Source: Collinsella aerofaciens
GTDB lineage: Bacteria > Actinomycetota > Coriobacteriia > Coriobacteriales > Coriobacteriaceae
NCBI RefSeq assembly: GCF_028207065.1
Contig: NZ_JAQLFP010000006.1
Span: 1-64,000, forward strand
DNA: 64,000 nucleotides
Reading direction: 5' to 3'
The position numbers and the translations under genes were made by a program. Each line of letters starts with the position of its first letter. Position 1 is the first letter of the stretch. A model generated the notes under the pieces. The model was not told the origin of the DNA. It saw only the letters and a list, made by a program, of their open reading frames with translations, and did no database searches. Shown here one piece after another: positions 28,561-38,100 of this stretch.

Positions 28561-29613
28561 GTGAAAACGGGTATTTCGATTTATCTTTCCAGCCCTCTGC
28601 AGGATATTGAGCGGACGATTGAGCGTGGTGCCGCGGCGGGTGCGCGCTACGCGTTCACCTCACTGCATATTCCCGAGGATGGGGGAGCGGCGTATGCCGA
28701 TAAGGTCCGTCATGTGCTGTCGCTGCTCTCCGCCCGCGGCATTGCGCTCACTGCCGATGTGGGGCCTCGCACGTGTGATTTGCTCGGGCTTGAGCGCATC
28801 GAGGACCTGCGCGATCTGGGGTTGGAATACCTTCGTTTGGACTATGGCTTTAGCGCCCAGCGGGTCGCGGAGCTGTCCGGTGTATTTCGCATTGTGGTCA
28901 ATGCATCGACGGTGAGTTCTGTTGAAATCGCATCGTGGCGTGAGGCCGGTGCCGATGTGACTCGTTTTGCCGCCTGCCACAATTTTTACCCCAAGCCTTA
29001 TACCGGTTTAGCTCTGGAGGACATTGCTCGGGTGAATCTTCGTCTTGCGGCGCTTGGATTCGAAATCATGGCTTTTGTGCCGGGTGATGCCAACGTTCGC
29101 GGGCCGGTATTCGAGGGACTGCCGACGGTCGAGGCGCAGCGCGGTCGCGCGTCAAAGGTTGCTCTCAATATGCTTGAGCTTGCACATGGCGCCGATTGCG
29201 ACATTGTGTTGGTCGGCGACCCCGATCTTTCCGATGCGGGCTGGACGCAGTTTGCTCATGTTTCCGCCGGATACGTGGACCTGCAATGCGAGCTTGAGCC
29301 CGGTTATGCCTATGTACGTGGGCAGATTCATCACGACCGACCCGATTCGAGCACCCTCATCTTTAGGTCTCAGGAGTCGCGTACGACGCTTAAGCCGGAT
29401 TCCGTGCCGATGGATGCCGGTGCCGGCCTGCCGCGAAAGGCGGGGTCGATCGCTGTGAGCAATAGCGGCTATGGGCGCTACGAAGGCGAGCTTGAGATTG
29501 CGCGGGTCGATCTTCCCGGTGACGAGCGCATGAACGTTGCGGGTCATATCACGCCCGAGGCAATGGAGCTGCTGCCGTTCATCAAACGCGGATTCGGGGT
29601 ACGGTTCGTTTAG
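28561..29613 (+). CDS. MupG-like 6-phospho-N-acetylmuramidase (DUF871)
   Basis: 350 residues, starting at GTG 28561. Fold: TIM barrel (ISIYLSSPLQDIERTIE, FTSLHIPED, LRLDYGF, VNASTVSS, CHNFYPKPYTGL, FVPGD) followed by a C-terminal cyclophilin-like domain from about residue 235. MupG of Staphylococcus hydrolyses MurNAc-6-phosphate-GlcNAc inside the cell and is encoded with murQ, murP and murR, the same set as here. Thus the import substrate may be the disaccharide. Older annotations call this family outer surface protein. Confidence 0.85.
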   Translation: MKTGISIYLSSPLQDIERTIERGAAAGARYAFTSLHIPEDGGAAYADKVRHVLSLLSARGIALTADVGPRTCDLLGLERIEDLRDLGLEYLRLDYGFSAQRVAELSGVFRIVVNASTVSSVEIASWREAGADVTRFAACHNFYPKPYTGLALEDIARVNLRLAALGFEIMAFVPGDANVRGPVFEGLPTVEAQRGRASKVALNMLELAHGADCDIVLVGDPDLSDAGWTQFAHVSAGYVDLQCELEPGYAYVRGQIHHDRPDSSTLIFRSQESRTTLKPDSVPMDAGAGLPRKAGSIAVSNSGYGRYEGELEIARVDLPGDERMNVAGHITPEAMELLPFIKRGFGVRFV

Positions 29614-29705
29614 CGTGTGACCCGTGGGCTACAATTGGCCCATCATGCGAAGGCGCCTCGTGTGGCGTGTGCCTGCGTTGGCCGATCTATATTCGGAGGA
29701 TTTCC

Positions 29706-30065
29706 ATGACCGTACTGTTTGTTGAATATCCCAAGTGCTCGACCTGTAAGAAGGCCAAGGCATGGCTGGACGAACACGGGGTAGAGTATATCGACCGCGA
29801 TATCGTTTTGGACAATCCCGCGGCTGATGAGCTTGCGACCTGGATTGCTCGTTCGGGACTGCCGGTGCGGCGCTTCTTTAATTCGTCGGGCATGAAATAT
29901 CGAGAGCTGGGCCTGAAGGCACGTCTAGATGCGGGCATGACGGATCGGGAGTGCTACGAGCTGCTGGCGACCGACGGCATGCTGGTCAAGCGCCCACTGC
30001 TGGTGGGCGACGACTTTGCGATTCCCGGCTTTAGGGAATCGGCTTGGGTCGAGGCGTTGCTGTAG
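29706..30065 (+). CDS. ArsC/Spx-family thioredoxin-like protein
   Basis: 119 residues. ArsC/Spx/MgsR fold with CSTCKKAKAWLDEHG (CxxC at the N-terminal end of helix 1), RRFFNSSGMKYRELGL and MLVKRPLLVGD. In this branch (YffB/Spx-like) proteins may be arsenate reductases or RNA polymerase-binding regulators; the CxxC and the lack of ars genes nearby argue for a generic redox or Spx-like role. Start ATG 29706 with GGAGGA upstream. Confidence 0.85.
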   Translation: MTVLFVEYPKCSTCKKAKAWLDEHGVEYIDRDIVLDNPAADELATWIARSGLPVRRFFNSSGMKYRELGLKARLDAGMTDRECYELLATDGMLVKRPLLVGDDFAIPGFRESAWVEALL

Positions 30066-30137
30066 CGGCTGCGGAAAGTGCGACCCGTTTTGAGTGCTCA
30101 GGGTGGGACGTGTTTTCCATCGGCGGGCTCGCTCGGC

Positions 30138-30548
30138 TCAATCCTCGAGCTGTGCCCATTCGTGCGGATCGTAGACCTTTACGTGCTTGTTGGGCTTGCC
30201 GCTCCAGTACTCCTCGTCCATAAAGGGCAGATATGCCTGAACACCGGGGCAGATAAAGGGAATCCGCTGCTGTTGCAGTCGCTCGCGCTGTCGCTGCTCC
30301 AGGTGCGCCTCGGATATGACAGTCGGCATACCGGACAGCTCGACGAGGCTTGCCTGGATTCGCTTAAGGTCGGGGAGTCCCGCGTGCCATGACATCCGCA
30401 TGATCAAAAAGGATGCACGGCGGTATTTTGCCTGCATCACCGTGATGGCGGGGCGCAGAGTGGGATGGATTTTGTCCCGTTCGGGCCAAAGGTCAGCAGT
30501 GATCTCGAGGCCCAGGGTCTCCCATAGGTAATCAAGCTCTTCGTCCAT
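30138..30548 (-). CDS. Hypothetical protein
   Basis: 136 residues, soluble, Arg/Gln-rich, acidic at both ends. The segment QRRERLQQQRIPFICPG then VQAYLPFM resembles the middle part of a group of MarR-like winged-helix proteins in which this motif precedes the DNA-binding domain; here no helix-turn-helix follows. It could be a truncated relative or a separate small family. No recognised partner: the ArsC-like gene converges on it and the tRNA pair lies upstream. Confidence 0.55.
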   Translation of the reverse strand: MDEELDYLWETLGLEITADLWPERDKIHPTLRPAITVMQAKYRRASFLIMRMSWHAGLPDLKRIQASLVELSGMPTVISEAHLEQRQRERLQQQRIPFICPGVQAYLPFMDEEYWSGKPNKHVKVYDPHEWAQLED

Positions 30549-30741
30549 GGCGCCTCGATATCTACGTGATCATTGATACTTCGATTGTGTTGCCTGGTGC
30601 TATCGTTTTCGCGGTAGAATCTGCCAACGGTTGACGGCTACCGCTCGCGGCGTTTTGCCCTTCGTGTGCAGCGGTCGACTTCACAGGTCCTTCACGTGTT
30701 GGCCGTATTTGACTGAATTTCAAAAAAGTCAAAATTGGGGC

Positions 30742-30770
30742 TTGCGTCACGGCCGGACTTCCCGTATATT
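30742..30770 (+). promoter_or_regulatory. Promoter of the tRNA pair
   Basis: TTGCGT (-35) and TATATT (-10) with 17-base spacing, 45 bases before tRNA-Gln. Confidence 0.7.
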
Positions 30771-30814
30771 TCTTTCTTGCGCAAAGGCACAGCCGAGCGC
30801 AGCGATGCAGTCAT

Positions 30815-30888
30815 TGGGATGTCGTCTAATGGCAGGACAGCGGATTCTGGTTCCGTCAATGGGGGTTCGACTCCCTCCATCCCAGCCA
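30815..30888 (+). tRNA. tRNA-Gln (anticodon CTG)
   Basis: 74 bases including an encoded CCA. Acceptor TGGGATG pairs with CATCCCA; the anticodon stem GCGGA/TCCGT holds loop TTCTGGT, anticodon CTG; T-arm GGGGTTCGACTCCC. Reads CAG. Confidence 0.95.
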
Positions 30889-30905
30889 TTGCATTTGCTA
30901 CATAT

Positions 30906-30982
30906 GGCCCGTTCGTCTAGCGGTTTAGGACGCCGCCCTCTCAAGGCGGAGATCACCAGTTCGAATCTGGTACGGGCTACCA
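30906..30982 (+). tRNA. tRNA-Glu (anticodon CTC)
   Basis: 77 bases including an encoded CCA. Acceptor GGCCCGT pairs with ACGGGCT; anticodon stem CCGCC/GGCGG, loop CTCTCAA, anticodon CTC; T-arm CCAGTTCGAATCTGG. Seventeen bases after tRNA-Gln, hence cotranscribed. Confidence 0.95.
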
Positions 30983-30992
30983 AAATTGAACG

Positions 30993-31020
30993 CCCGGGCC
31001 TCGTAAGAGACCCGGGTTTT
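30993..31020 (+). terminator. Terminator of the tRNA pair
   Basis: CCCGGGCCTC and GAGACCCGGG arms (one mismatch), GTAA loop, then TTTT. Confidence 0.88.
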
Positions 31021-31079
31021 GTGTATTGACCGATATTTAAGGCGCGCGTTGAGTCTGCCGCCCGGACCGAGGAGTTGTC

Positions 31080-31997
31080 ATGGACCTGCCTATCAGCTTG
31101 GAAGACATCACGTATGCCGAGAACTATCTGGCGCAGGGCGACCTGGCTACGGCGACGCCGCTGCTTGAGCGTCTGGTGGAGCTCGCCGAGGAGTATATCG
31201 ACGCTGAGTGCAAGACGGAGGAGAAGCGCCAGTACTTTAGCTTCGACAGCAAGTTTGAGCGCCTGGCCTATCGCCGCGTGGAGAAGGATCCGCGCGAGCT
31301 GGTGCAGGTCGAGGTTCCCTTTGACCGCCTGTACTCCGACATGGCGTTTGCCTACATTCGCCAGCAGGATTATGTGAGTGCTCGGAATGCCCTGATGCAG
31401 GCCGTGCGTTGGGATCCCATGAACTGCAACTATCGCTTGGACTTGGCCGAGCTGTTCCGCGCGCTCGAGGACAAGCAGGAGTGGGCATCGCTCTCGTTCT
31501 CGGTGCTGGAGCGCGCGAGCGACGGTAAGTGCGCCGCACGTGCCTACACCAACTTGGGTCAGTACTTCTTGGAGCCCGAGACCGAGAACATTTCGGCAGC
31601 CGTGGGCTGCGCGCGTCTGGCGCTGCGCCTGGCGCCCAATGATGCGCATACGACGCGCCTGCTCAACAAGATCCATACCACCTATCCGGATGCCGCGGAC
31701 GAGAGTGACGACCATGTGATGGGTGAGCTCGCCCTGCAGGGCGTGCCGACCTCGCCTTCGGCCGAGATCGCCATCTGCCTGATCATGTGCGCGACCGATG
31801 CTGCAAGCGACGGCGACAAGCAGGAGGCTACGCGTCTGACGGTCCGTGCCCGCGACCTGGTGGGCGAGGAGGCATGCGCGGCGATTATCAAGCTGGTGCG
31901 CGAGAGCGATGCCGAGCTTAATGCCGAGCGCAGGGCAAAGCGCGAGGCTGCGGGCTCAAACGCCGATGGCGCCAAGGAGGCCGGCGATGCCCAGTAA
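31080..31997 (+). CDS. Tetratricopeptide-like protein
   Basis: 305 residues, cytoplasmic, mainly helical. TPR-like units are visible: AENYLAQGDLATATPLLERL near the N-terminus, MAFAYIRQQDYVSARNALMQ followed by AVRWDP, and ARAYTNLGQYF with ISAAVGCARLALRLAPND. Such repeats bind protein partners; no enzymatic motif. It overlaps smpB by 11 bases, so it is co-translated with a trans-translation factor. Function otherwise unknown. Confidence 0.75.
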   Translation: MDLPISLEDITYAENYLAQGDLATATPLLERLVELAEEYIDAECKTEEKRQYFSFDSKFERLAYRRVEKDPRELVQVEVPFDRLYSDMAFAYIRQQDYVSARNALMQAVRWDPMNCNYRLDLAELFRALEDKQEWASLSFSVLERASDGKCAARAYTNLGQYFLEPETENISAAVGCARLALRLAPNDAHTTRLLNKIHTTYPDAADESDDHVMGELALQGVPTSPSAEIAICLIMCATDAASDGDKQEATRLTVRARDLVGEEACAAIIKLVRESDAELNAERRAKREAAGSNADGAKEAGDAQ

Positions 31998-32457
31998 GCG
32001 CGAGCGCAAGCTCATTTCCAAGAATCGCTCGGCACATCACGAGTACTTTATCGATGAGACGTTTGAGTGCGGTATTGAGCTGAGCGGCACCGAGGTCAAG
32101 TCGATTCGCGAGCGCGCCTGCCAGATCACCGATACCTTTGCATTGATTCGTGGCGGTGAGTGCTGGCTCGTCGGCCTGCATATCCACCCTTATAGCCATG
32201 GTGGCGTGTGGAATCGCGATCCCGACCGTCGGCGCCGTCTGCTGCTGCACCGCAAGGAGATCGACTTTCTTGACGGCAAACTTCGCAACCGTGGTTATGC
32301 GCTGGTTCCGTTGGAGCTCTACTTTAATACCGACGGTCGCGTAAAACTGCTGCTGGGCCTAGGCCGCGGCAAGAAGCTTTACGACAAGCGCGAGGATATG
32401 GCCAAGCGCGATGTCCAGCGCGAGATCGACCGCGCCCTCAAGGAGCGCAATCGCTAG
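31987..32457 (+). CDS. smpB: tmRNA-binding protein SmpB
   Basis: 156 residues. SmpB binds tmRNA and brings it to stalled ribosomes. Family motifs: NRSAHHEYFIDETFECGIEL, GTEVKSIRER, HIHPYSHGG (here with the usual variation), DRRRRLLLHRKEI and the basic C-terminal tail GLGRGKKLYDKRE. Start ATG 31987 inside the end of the TPR gene. The tmRNA gene itself was not found in the window. Confidence 0.95.
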   Translation: MPSKRERKLISKNRSAHHEYFIDETFECGIELSGTEVKSIRERACQITDTFALIRGGECWLVGLHIHPYSHGGVWNRDPDRRRRLLLHRKEIDFLDGKLRNRGYALVPLELYFNTDGRVKLLLGLGRGKKLYDKREDMAKRDVQREIDRALKERNR

Positions 32458-32470
32458 GCGTTCTGTATAA

Positions 32471-32535
32471 GTTGCGGTGGAATACGGACTGTTTTGCCTG
32501 TTTGAGGGGCTATTCAGTCCTTATTTCACCGCAAC
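32471..32535. repeat. Inverted repeat after smpB
   Basis: Arms 32471-32490 (GTTGCGGTGGAATACGGACT) and 32516-32535 are complementary with two mismatches and a 25-base loop. No T-tract; a palindromic intergenic element unlike the other families here. Confidence 0.75.
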
Positions 32536-32580
32536 TGCGGGCGTCTCATCTTGCTTATACTGTTTTGACACATATGTCTC

Positions 32581-32615
32581 AAAGGTGGTGTCCGTTGTGG
32601 GCGCCGCCTTTTTTG
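32581..32615 (+). terminator. Terminator downstream of smpB
   Basis: AGGTGGTGTCC pairs with GGGCGCCGCCT (with G-T pairs), followed by TTTTTT. It is 51 bases upstream of the flavin reductase gene. Confidence 0.8.
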
Positions 32616-32665
32616 TGGGTACATACATCCATGAGGTTCCAACCCGGGTTAGGGGAGTGATTGTT

Positions 32666-33169
32666 ATGGACAAAACTGCGTTCTTTACCATGCCGAGCGG
32701 TCTGTACGTGGTGAGCGCCGCGGCAGACGGGCTGCGCGCCGGCTGCGTCATCAACACTGCGGTGCAGGTGACGTCCATGCCGCCGCGCATTTCGGTTGCC
32801 GTGAACAAGGACAACGTCACCTCGGGCGTCATCGCTTCGGCCAAAGCGTTCGCGCTGACCGTGATCGATCAGACCGCCGATATGCTCTACATCGGTAACT
32901 TTGGGTTCCGCACTAGCAGCGATTATGACAAGTTTGCCAAATACGAGACCCGCGAGACGGCTCTGGGCATGCCCTATGTGCCCGAGCACGCGGCGGCCCT
33001 GTTTAGCTGCCATTTGATCGACACTGTGGATGTTGGCACGCATCTACTGTTTATCGGCGAGGTCGAGGATGCCGAGCGCTTGAGTGACGAGACGCCGCTC
33101 ACCTACGATTACTACCATAAGGTCCTGAAGGGCAAGACGCCTCCGAAGGCGTCCTCGTATCAAGGCTAG
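32666..33169 (+). CDS. Flavin reductase-like protein
   Basis: 167 residues. Flavin-reductase-like FMN-binding split barrel: GLYVVSAAADGLRAGCVINT, QVTSMPPRISVAVNKDN, then TSGVIASAKAFALTVI and DVGTHLLFIGEVEDAERL. These proteins transfer electrons from NAD(P)H via FMN. A rubredoxin gene follows after about 90 bp, so the pair probably forms an oxygen or peroxide detoxifying electron chain in an anaerobe. Start ATG 32666 (AGGGGAG upstream); the frame is open to 32477, across the repeat and terminator. Confidence 0.88.
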   Translation: MDKTAFFTMPSGLYVVSAAADGLRAGCVINTAVQVTSMPPRISVAVNKDNVTSGVIASAKAFALTVIDQTADMLYIGNFGFRTSSDYDKFAKYETRETALGMPYVPEHAAALFSCHLIDTVDVGTHLLFIGEVEDAERLSDETPLTYDYYHKVLKGKTPPKASSYQG

Positions 33170-33186
33170 AAATGTTTTAAAAATAC

Positions 33187-33214
33187 TTGCATTATATTAT
33201 TGAGAATCTATACT
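33187..33214 (+). promoter_or_regulatory. Promoter of the rubredoxin gene
   Basis: TTGCAT (-35) and TATACT (-10), 16-base spacing, in a sharply AT-rich stretch. Rubredoxin may thus be transcribed apart from the flavin reductase gene. Confidence 0.6.
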
Positions 33215-33258
33215 GATAAATGAAGTACATCACCAGTCGCGTTTGAGAGGAGAACATC

Positions 33259-33402
33259 ATGGCTGAGGAGAAGAAGACGTATAAGTTCGTGTGCGTCGTT
33301 TGCGGTTACGAGGTTGAGGTCGATACGCCCGAGCTGCCCGAGGATTATGTGTGCCCGGTGTGCGGCGTCGGTCCCGATCAGTTTGAGCTCGTCGAGGAGT
33401 AG
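33259..33402 (+). CDS. Rubredoxin
   Basis: 47 residues. Two Cys-x-x-Cys knuckles ([11 protein letters not shown] and [14 protein letters not shown]) hold a single iron atom. The residues around them are typical of rubredoxin, a one-electron carrier that in anaerobes feeds rubrerythrin, superoxide reductase or flavodiiron proteins. It is somewhat shorter than the usual 52-54. GAGAGGAG precedes the ATG. It stands next to a flavin reductase-like gene, a likely electron source. Confidence 0.93.
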   Translation: MAEEKKTYKFVCVVCGYEVEVDTPELPEDYVCPVCGVGPDQFELVEE

Positions 33403-33438
33403 CTCGCAGACACACGGCGAAAGCCGAACATAGCTCTG

Positions 33439-33478
33439 TCCAAGGGCCTCGGTCGAATTCTCGGCCGGGGTCCTTTTC
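33439..33478 (+). terminator. Terminator of the rubredoxin gene
   Basis: AAGGGCCTCGGTCGA pairs, with G-T pairs, to TCGGCCGGGGTCCTT, ending in TTTTCC. Confidence 0.7.
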
Positions 33479-33542
33479 CTCCGCCCCCAAGGGATCACGG
33501 TTGCTGTTGACCGATCCTGTCTGTTGTGAGTCCGACCGACCT

Positions 33543-33605
33543 TTTGTCTCAATCTGTAACATCTAACGGTGGAAATTGGGCCCACTTGTTACATATCGAG
33601 ACAAA
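33543..33605. repeat. TGTAACA palindrome, copy 1
   Basis: TTTGTCTCAATCTGTAACA and TGTTACATATCGAGACAAA arms around a 25-base centre. First copy of a family found also at 33626, 42448, 42529, 42609, 43769, 43851, 49288 and 49366. Lies between convergent rubredoxin and Nramp genes. Confidence 0.85.
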
Positions 33606-33625
33606 CCAAAACCGTCCGGCAGAAG

Positions 33626-33682
33626 ATCTCAATCTGTAACATCTAGACATCGAAAGCGGGTCTAGATGTTACAGATCGAGAC
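33626..33682. repeat. TGTAACA palindrome, copy 2
   Basis: ATCTCAATCTGTAACATCTAGA pairs nearly throughout with TCTAGATGTTACAGATCGAGAC; the pairing extends further inward than in other copies. Twenty bases after copy 1. Confidence 0.85.
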
Positions 33683-33709
33683 GTTTGCCTGAGTAGGTGC
33701 CCCGCCCCA

Positions 33710-34966
33710 TTACATCCCTGTCAACAACACGACATCGAGAATCGTCACGACGACACCGATCCCTGCGAGCAACGCGTTGAGCGGGCGCGAATTGGCGTAT
33801 TTGCCCATGACGCGGGGTGAACTGGTGAGCCGTATGAGCACAAAGACCGTAATCGGCAGTTGAAGCGACAGCAGTGCCTGACTCCAGATGAGACCTTCAA
33901 AAGGATTTGAGACGACCAGGCATGCCGTCACTGCGCCGACGAAACAGGCCGCCACCCCGATCGAGGAATGTCGGTCGTGGATGTCGTATTCCTCGTCGAA
34001 CATGCCCGCAGTGATGGTGCCTGCCGCCATGCCCGCCGTCACGCTACTCGAGAGACCCGCGAACAGCAGCGCTACCGCAAAGATGGTCGAGCTCGCCGGG
34101 CCCAAGATGGGGGAGAGCGTGGCCGCTGCGACGGCGAGGTCGTCTACGACAATGCCGTGCGCAAAGAAGGTCGTTGCGGCCAGGATGACCATGGCCGAGT
34201 TGATTGCCCAGCCCACGCCCATCGAAAAGAGCGTGTCGAAGAGCTCATAGCGCAGACGTTCTTCGATAACCTGCTCGCCTTGGCCTTCGAAGTGCATGGA
34301 TTGGATGACCTCGGAGTGCAGAAAAAGGTTGTGTGGCATAACGACCGCACCCAGAACGCTCACGATAATCGCGGCAGAGCCAGTGGGCATACTAGGCGTG
34401 ATCCAGCTTGCGGCGGCTTGCGGCCAGTCGACCTTGACTAGTGCAAGCTCGGCCAAAAACGAGAGTCCTACCACGCCTACGAAGGCGATGATCCAGCGTT
34501 CGGCATGCTTGTAGGAGTTCGTCATGAGCATCGCCATCGATACTGCCGCCACGATGACGCAGCCCGCGCGCACGGGCAGCCCAAAGAGCATTTGAAGGGC
34601 AATCGCGCCACCCAGGACTTCGGCCATGGCGGTGGCGACAGTCGCGAGATAGGCGCTGCCGAGCACCGCGCGTCCCACGATGCGGGGGAGAAAGCGGGTC
34701 GTGGCCTCGGCAAGGCAGGCACCCGTGGCGATACCCAGGTGCGCCGCGTTGTGCTGCAGCGCAATGAGCATAATCGTGGACAGCGTGACGATCCACAACA
34801 GCGCGTAGCCAAACTGCGAGCCCGCGGCCATGTTGGAGGCCCAGTTGCCCGGGTCGATAAAGCCGACGGTCACGAGCAGCCCGGGGCCGATATGCCGCGC
34901 AATGTCTAGGCCTCCGTGACCACCGGTGCGTCGGGAGCCAAAGTGTTGTTTGAGATGGTTGAGCAT
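33710..34966 (-). CDS. Nramp family metal ion transporter
   Basis: 418 residues with about eleven hydrophobic segments. Proton-coupled uptake of Mn2+ or Fe2+. The metal-site motifs are present: GFIDPGNWASN in helix 1 (DPGN) and GAVVMPHNLFLHSEV in helix 6 (MPH), with Met as the soft ligand. The start MLNHLKQHFG has a ribosome site and an intergenic region shared with divergent gltB. The family symbol mntH is plausible but metal preference cannot be read. Possibly regulated at 35024-35054. Confidence 0.92.
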   Translation of the reverse strand: MLNHLKQHFGSRRTGGHGGLDIARHIGPGLLVTVGFIDPGNWASNMAAGSQFGYALLWIVTLSTIMLIALQHNAAHLGIATGACLAEATTRFLPRIVGRAVLGSAYLATVATAMAEVLGGAIALQMLFGLPVRAGCVIVAAVSMAMLMTNSYKHAERWIIAFVGVVGLSFLAELALVKVDWPQAAASWITPSMPTGSAAIIVSVLGAVVMPHNLFLHSEVIQSMHFEGQGEQVIEERLRYELFDTLFSMGVGWAINSAMVILAATTFFAHGIVVDDLAVAAATLSPILGPASSTIFAVALLFAGLSSSVTAGMAAGTITAGMFDEEYDIHDRHSSIGVAACFVGAVTACLVVSNPFEGLIWSQALLSLQLPITVFVLIRLTSSPRVMGKYANSRPLNALLAGIGVVVTILDVVLLTGM

Positions 34967-35023
34967 GGTCGATTCCTGTGTATGGGCGACGTGCCGTTTG
35001 CTTGACGCCGCAAAGGATACCCG

Positions 35024-35054
35024 TTTTAGACTTTAAAGTTAACCACGACTAAAA
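35024..35054. promoter_or_regulatory. Operator candidate, Nramp/gltB divergent region
   Basis: TTTTAG and CTAAAA ends enclose an AT-rich core (ACTTTAAAGTTAA), about 60 bases from the Nramp start. This could be a DtxR/MntR-type metal-regulator site. Farther toward gltB, at 35080-35089, is a perfect GTTTCGAAAC palindrome that could serve gltB. Confidence 0.4.
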
Positions 35055-35168
35055 AAATAATTGCGTGCGTTACGCGATTGTTTCGAAACGGGCGGGAAAC
35101 ACAGCGGGCCGGCGATGCTCCTAGTATGCCTATTCAACTGACTGACTAATATCTAGGGGAGGATCGCG

Positions 35169-38100
35169 ATGCAGGCAGATTCCGCTCAGCAGCAGGGCCT
35201 TTATCGCCCCGAATTCGACCACGATGCATGTGGCATCGGCGCGCTTGCCGATATCAACGGTGAGCGCCATCACCAGATTCTGGACGACGCGCTGTCCATT
35301 CTGGTCAACTTGGAGCACCGCGGCGGCACGGGACTCGAGAAGAACACCGGCGACGGCGCTGGCATCCTGTTCCAGGTTCCGCATCACTTTTTCCGTAAAG
35401 AGGCCCAAAAGTGCGGCCAGATTCTGCCGGCAGAGGGCGACTATGGCGTGGCCATGCTGTTCTTCCCGCAGGACGACAAGGGCGTAGAGGATGCCCGTCG
35501 CGTGTTTGAGGAGGGCTGCGCCGAGGCCGGCGTGCCGCTGCTCTTTTGGCGCGAGGTGCCCGTCGACCCGCACGACCTGGGTGAGACGGCCCGTGCCTGC
35601 ATGCCTACTATCCTGCAGGCCTTCCTGGGCCGCCCCGACGACACGCCGGCAGGTGACGCCTTCGAGCGCCGTCTGTACGTGTGCCGCCGCACCATCGAGA
35701 AAAAGGCCGACACCGAGTTCGCCCTGCGCGACAAGATCTTCTACGTGTGCTCCATGAGCTCGCGCACTATCGTGTACAAGGGCATGCTGGTCGCCACACA
35801 GATGCGCCGCTTCTTCATCGATCTCAACGACGCCGCCGTCAAGACGGCCGTGGCGCTCGTCCACTCGCGTTACTCCACCAACACCACGCCTAGCTGGGAG
35901 CGTGCGCACCCCAACCGCTTTATTATCCATAACGGCGAGATCAACACCCTCAAGGGTAACGTCAACTGGATTCGCGCCCGCGAACCCAACCTGTACAGCC
36001 CCGTGTTACAGCACGATCTTGAGCGCGTGATGCCCATCATCAACCGCGAGGGTTCCGACTCCGCGATTCTGGACAATGTGCTCGAGTTCCTGGTCATGAA
36101 CGGTCGCCCGCTCACGCGCGCCGCGTCCATGTTGCTGCCCGAGCCGTGGGACCATAACGACAGCCTGAGCGAGGAGCGCCGCGCCTACGACGCTTACCAG
36201 TCCATGCTCATGGAGCCATGGGATGGCCCGGCGGCCATCGCCTTTACCGACGGTCGCACCCTGGGCGCTGCCCTCGACCGTAACGGCCTGCGTCCGGCTC
36301 GCTACTACGTGACGCGCGACGGTCGCTTTATGCTGGCAAGCGAGGTGGGCACCATCGAGGTGAGCCCCGAGAACATCCTGACGAGCGGCTGTCTGGGGCC
36401 GGGCCAGATGCTCGAGGTCGACTTTGCCCGCGGGCGCGTCATCTACAACGATGAGTTGCGCGCCCGCTATGCCAAGGAAACGCCCTACCGTGATTGGATT
36501 GCCGAGGAGACGCTGACCGTTGACGCGCTCGATGAGCCCGTTGCGGCAACGCCCGCCGAGGACGCCGAGGTGCCCGCTGCCGTGCGCATGGCCAAGCTCG
36601 GCTACCACTGGGATGACGTCGACGAGGTTGTGCGTCCCATGGCCCAGCAGGGTAAGGCGCCGCTCGCCTCGATGGGCATCGATGCGCCGCTGGCCTGCCT
36701 GTCCAAGAAGACGCGTTCGTTCTTTGACTACTTCTATCAGTTGTTCGCCCAGGTCACAAACCCGCCCATCGACGCCCTTCGCGAGCATATGGTCACCTCG
36801 ACCACGCTCTACCTGGGCAACCACGGCAACCTGCTCGAGGACTCCCGTACGGCCTGCCAGCTGGTGCGCCTGGAGCGCCCACTGCTGAGCGAGGAGGAGT
36901 TTGACCGCATCTGCGCCATCGACCGCGTGGGCTTTAAGACCCGCCGTTTCCGTGCCGTCTACCGCCGCGATGCCGGCGAGGGCGCGCTGCAGGCTGCGCT
37001 CAAGCAGCTTGCAGAGGACGTTGAGGCTGCGGTCCGCGATGGCGTGAACATTGTGGTGTTGAGCGATCGTGCCGCTGCGGGTGAGGTGCCCGTGCCGTCG
37101 CTGCTCGCCGTGGGCTGCGTGCACAACCACCTGATCCGCGCCGGCGTGCGTACCTTTGCCGACATCGTGGTGGAGTGCGGCGACGCCGTGTCCCCGCACG
37201 ACTTTGCGGCGCTGGTGGGCTACTCCGCGAGCGGTATCTATCCGTACAACGCACATGCGTGCATCCGCGATCTGGCGGCACGCGGCGACCTGGACGTGAC
37301 GGCCGGGCAGGGCATCGACAACTACAACAAGGCTGCGACCGCCGGCATCGTTTCCATCATGTCCAAGATGGGCATCTCCACGGTGCAGAGCTACCATTCG
37401 GCGCAGATCTTCGAGGCCGTGGGCTTTACGCCGGAGTTCGTCAACGCGTACTTCGCCGGCACGGTGAGCCGTGTGGGCGGTATGGGTGTCGAGGACGTTG
37501 AGCGCGAGCAAAACGAGCGCTACGACGCCGCGCTCGCTATCCTTAAGAGCCCGGCTCCTGATCAGTTGCCCACGCTGGGTCTGACCAAGTGGCGCCCGCT
37601 CGGCGGCGAGGATCACCTCATCGATCCGCAGACTGTCTACCTGCTGCAGACCGCCTGCCGTGAGGACAGCTACGACACCTTTAAGGAGTACAGCGCCCGC
37701 CTGCACCGCACCGGCCGTGCCGTGCGCCTGCGCGACTTGCTCGACTTTAATGCCAGCGGCCGCACGCCGGTTTCGCTCGACGAGGTGGAGCCCGCGCTCA
37801 ACATCGTCCGCCGCTTTAACACCGGCGCCATGTCGTATGGCTCCATCAGCAAAGAGGCGCATGAGTGCATGGCCATCGCCATGAACCGCCTGCATGGACG
37901 CTCCAACTCGGGCGAGGGCGGCGAGGACCCGCATCGCGAGACCCCGCTGGCCAACGGTGATCCCAAGAACTCCGCCATCAAGCAGGTGGCAAGTGCGCGC
38001 TTTGGCGTGACGAGCCGCTATCTTTGCAGCGCCTTCGAGATTCAGATCAAGATGGCCCAGGGCGCCAAGCCCGGCGAGGGCGGCCACCTGCCCGGCAAGA

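Noticed and set aside
31987..32665. tmRNA gene next to smpB
   Set aside because: The downstream interval holds an inverted repeat and a terminator but no tRNA-Ala-like ends or tag frame.
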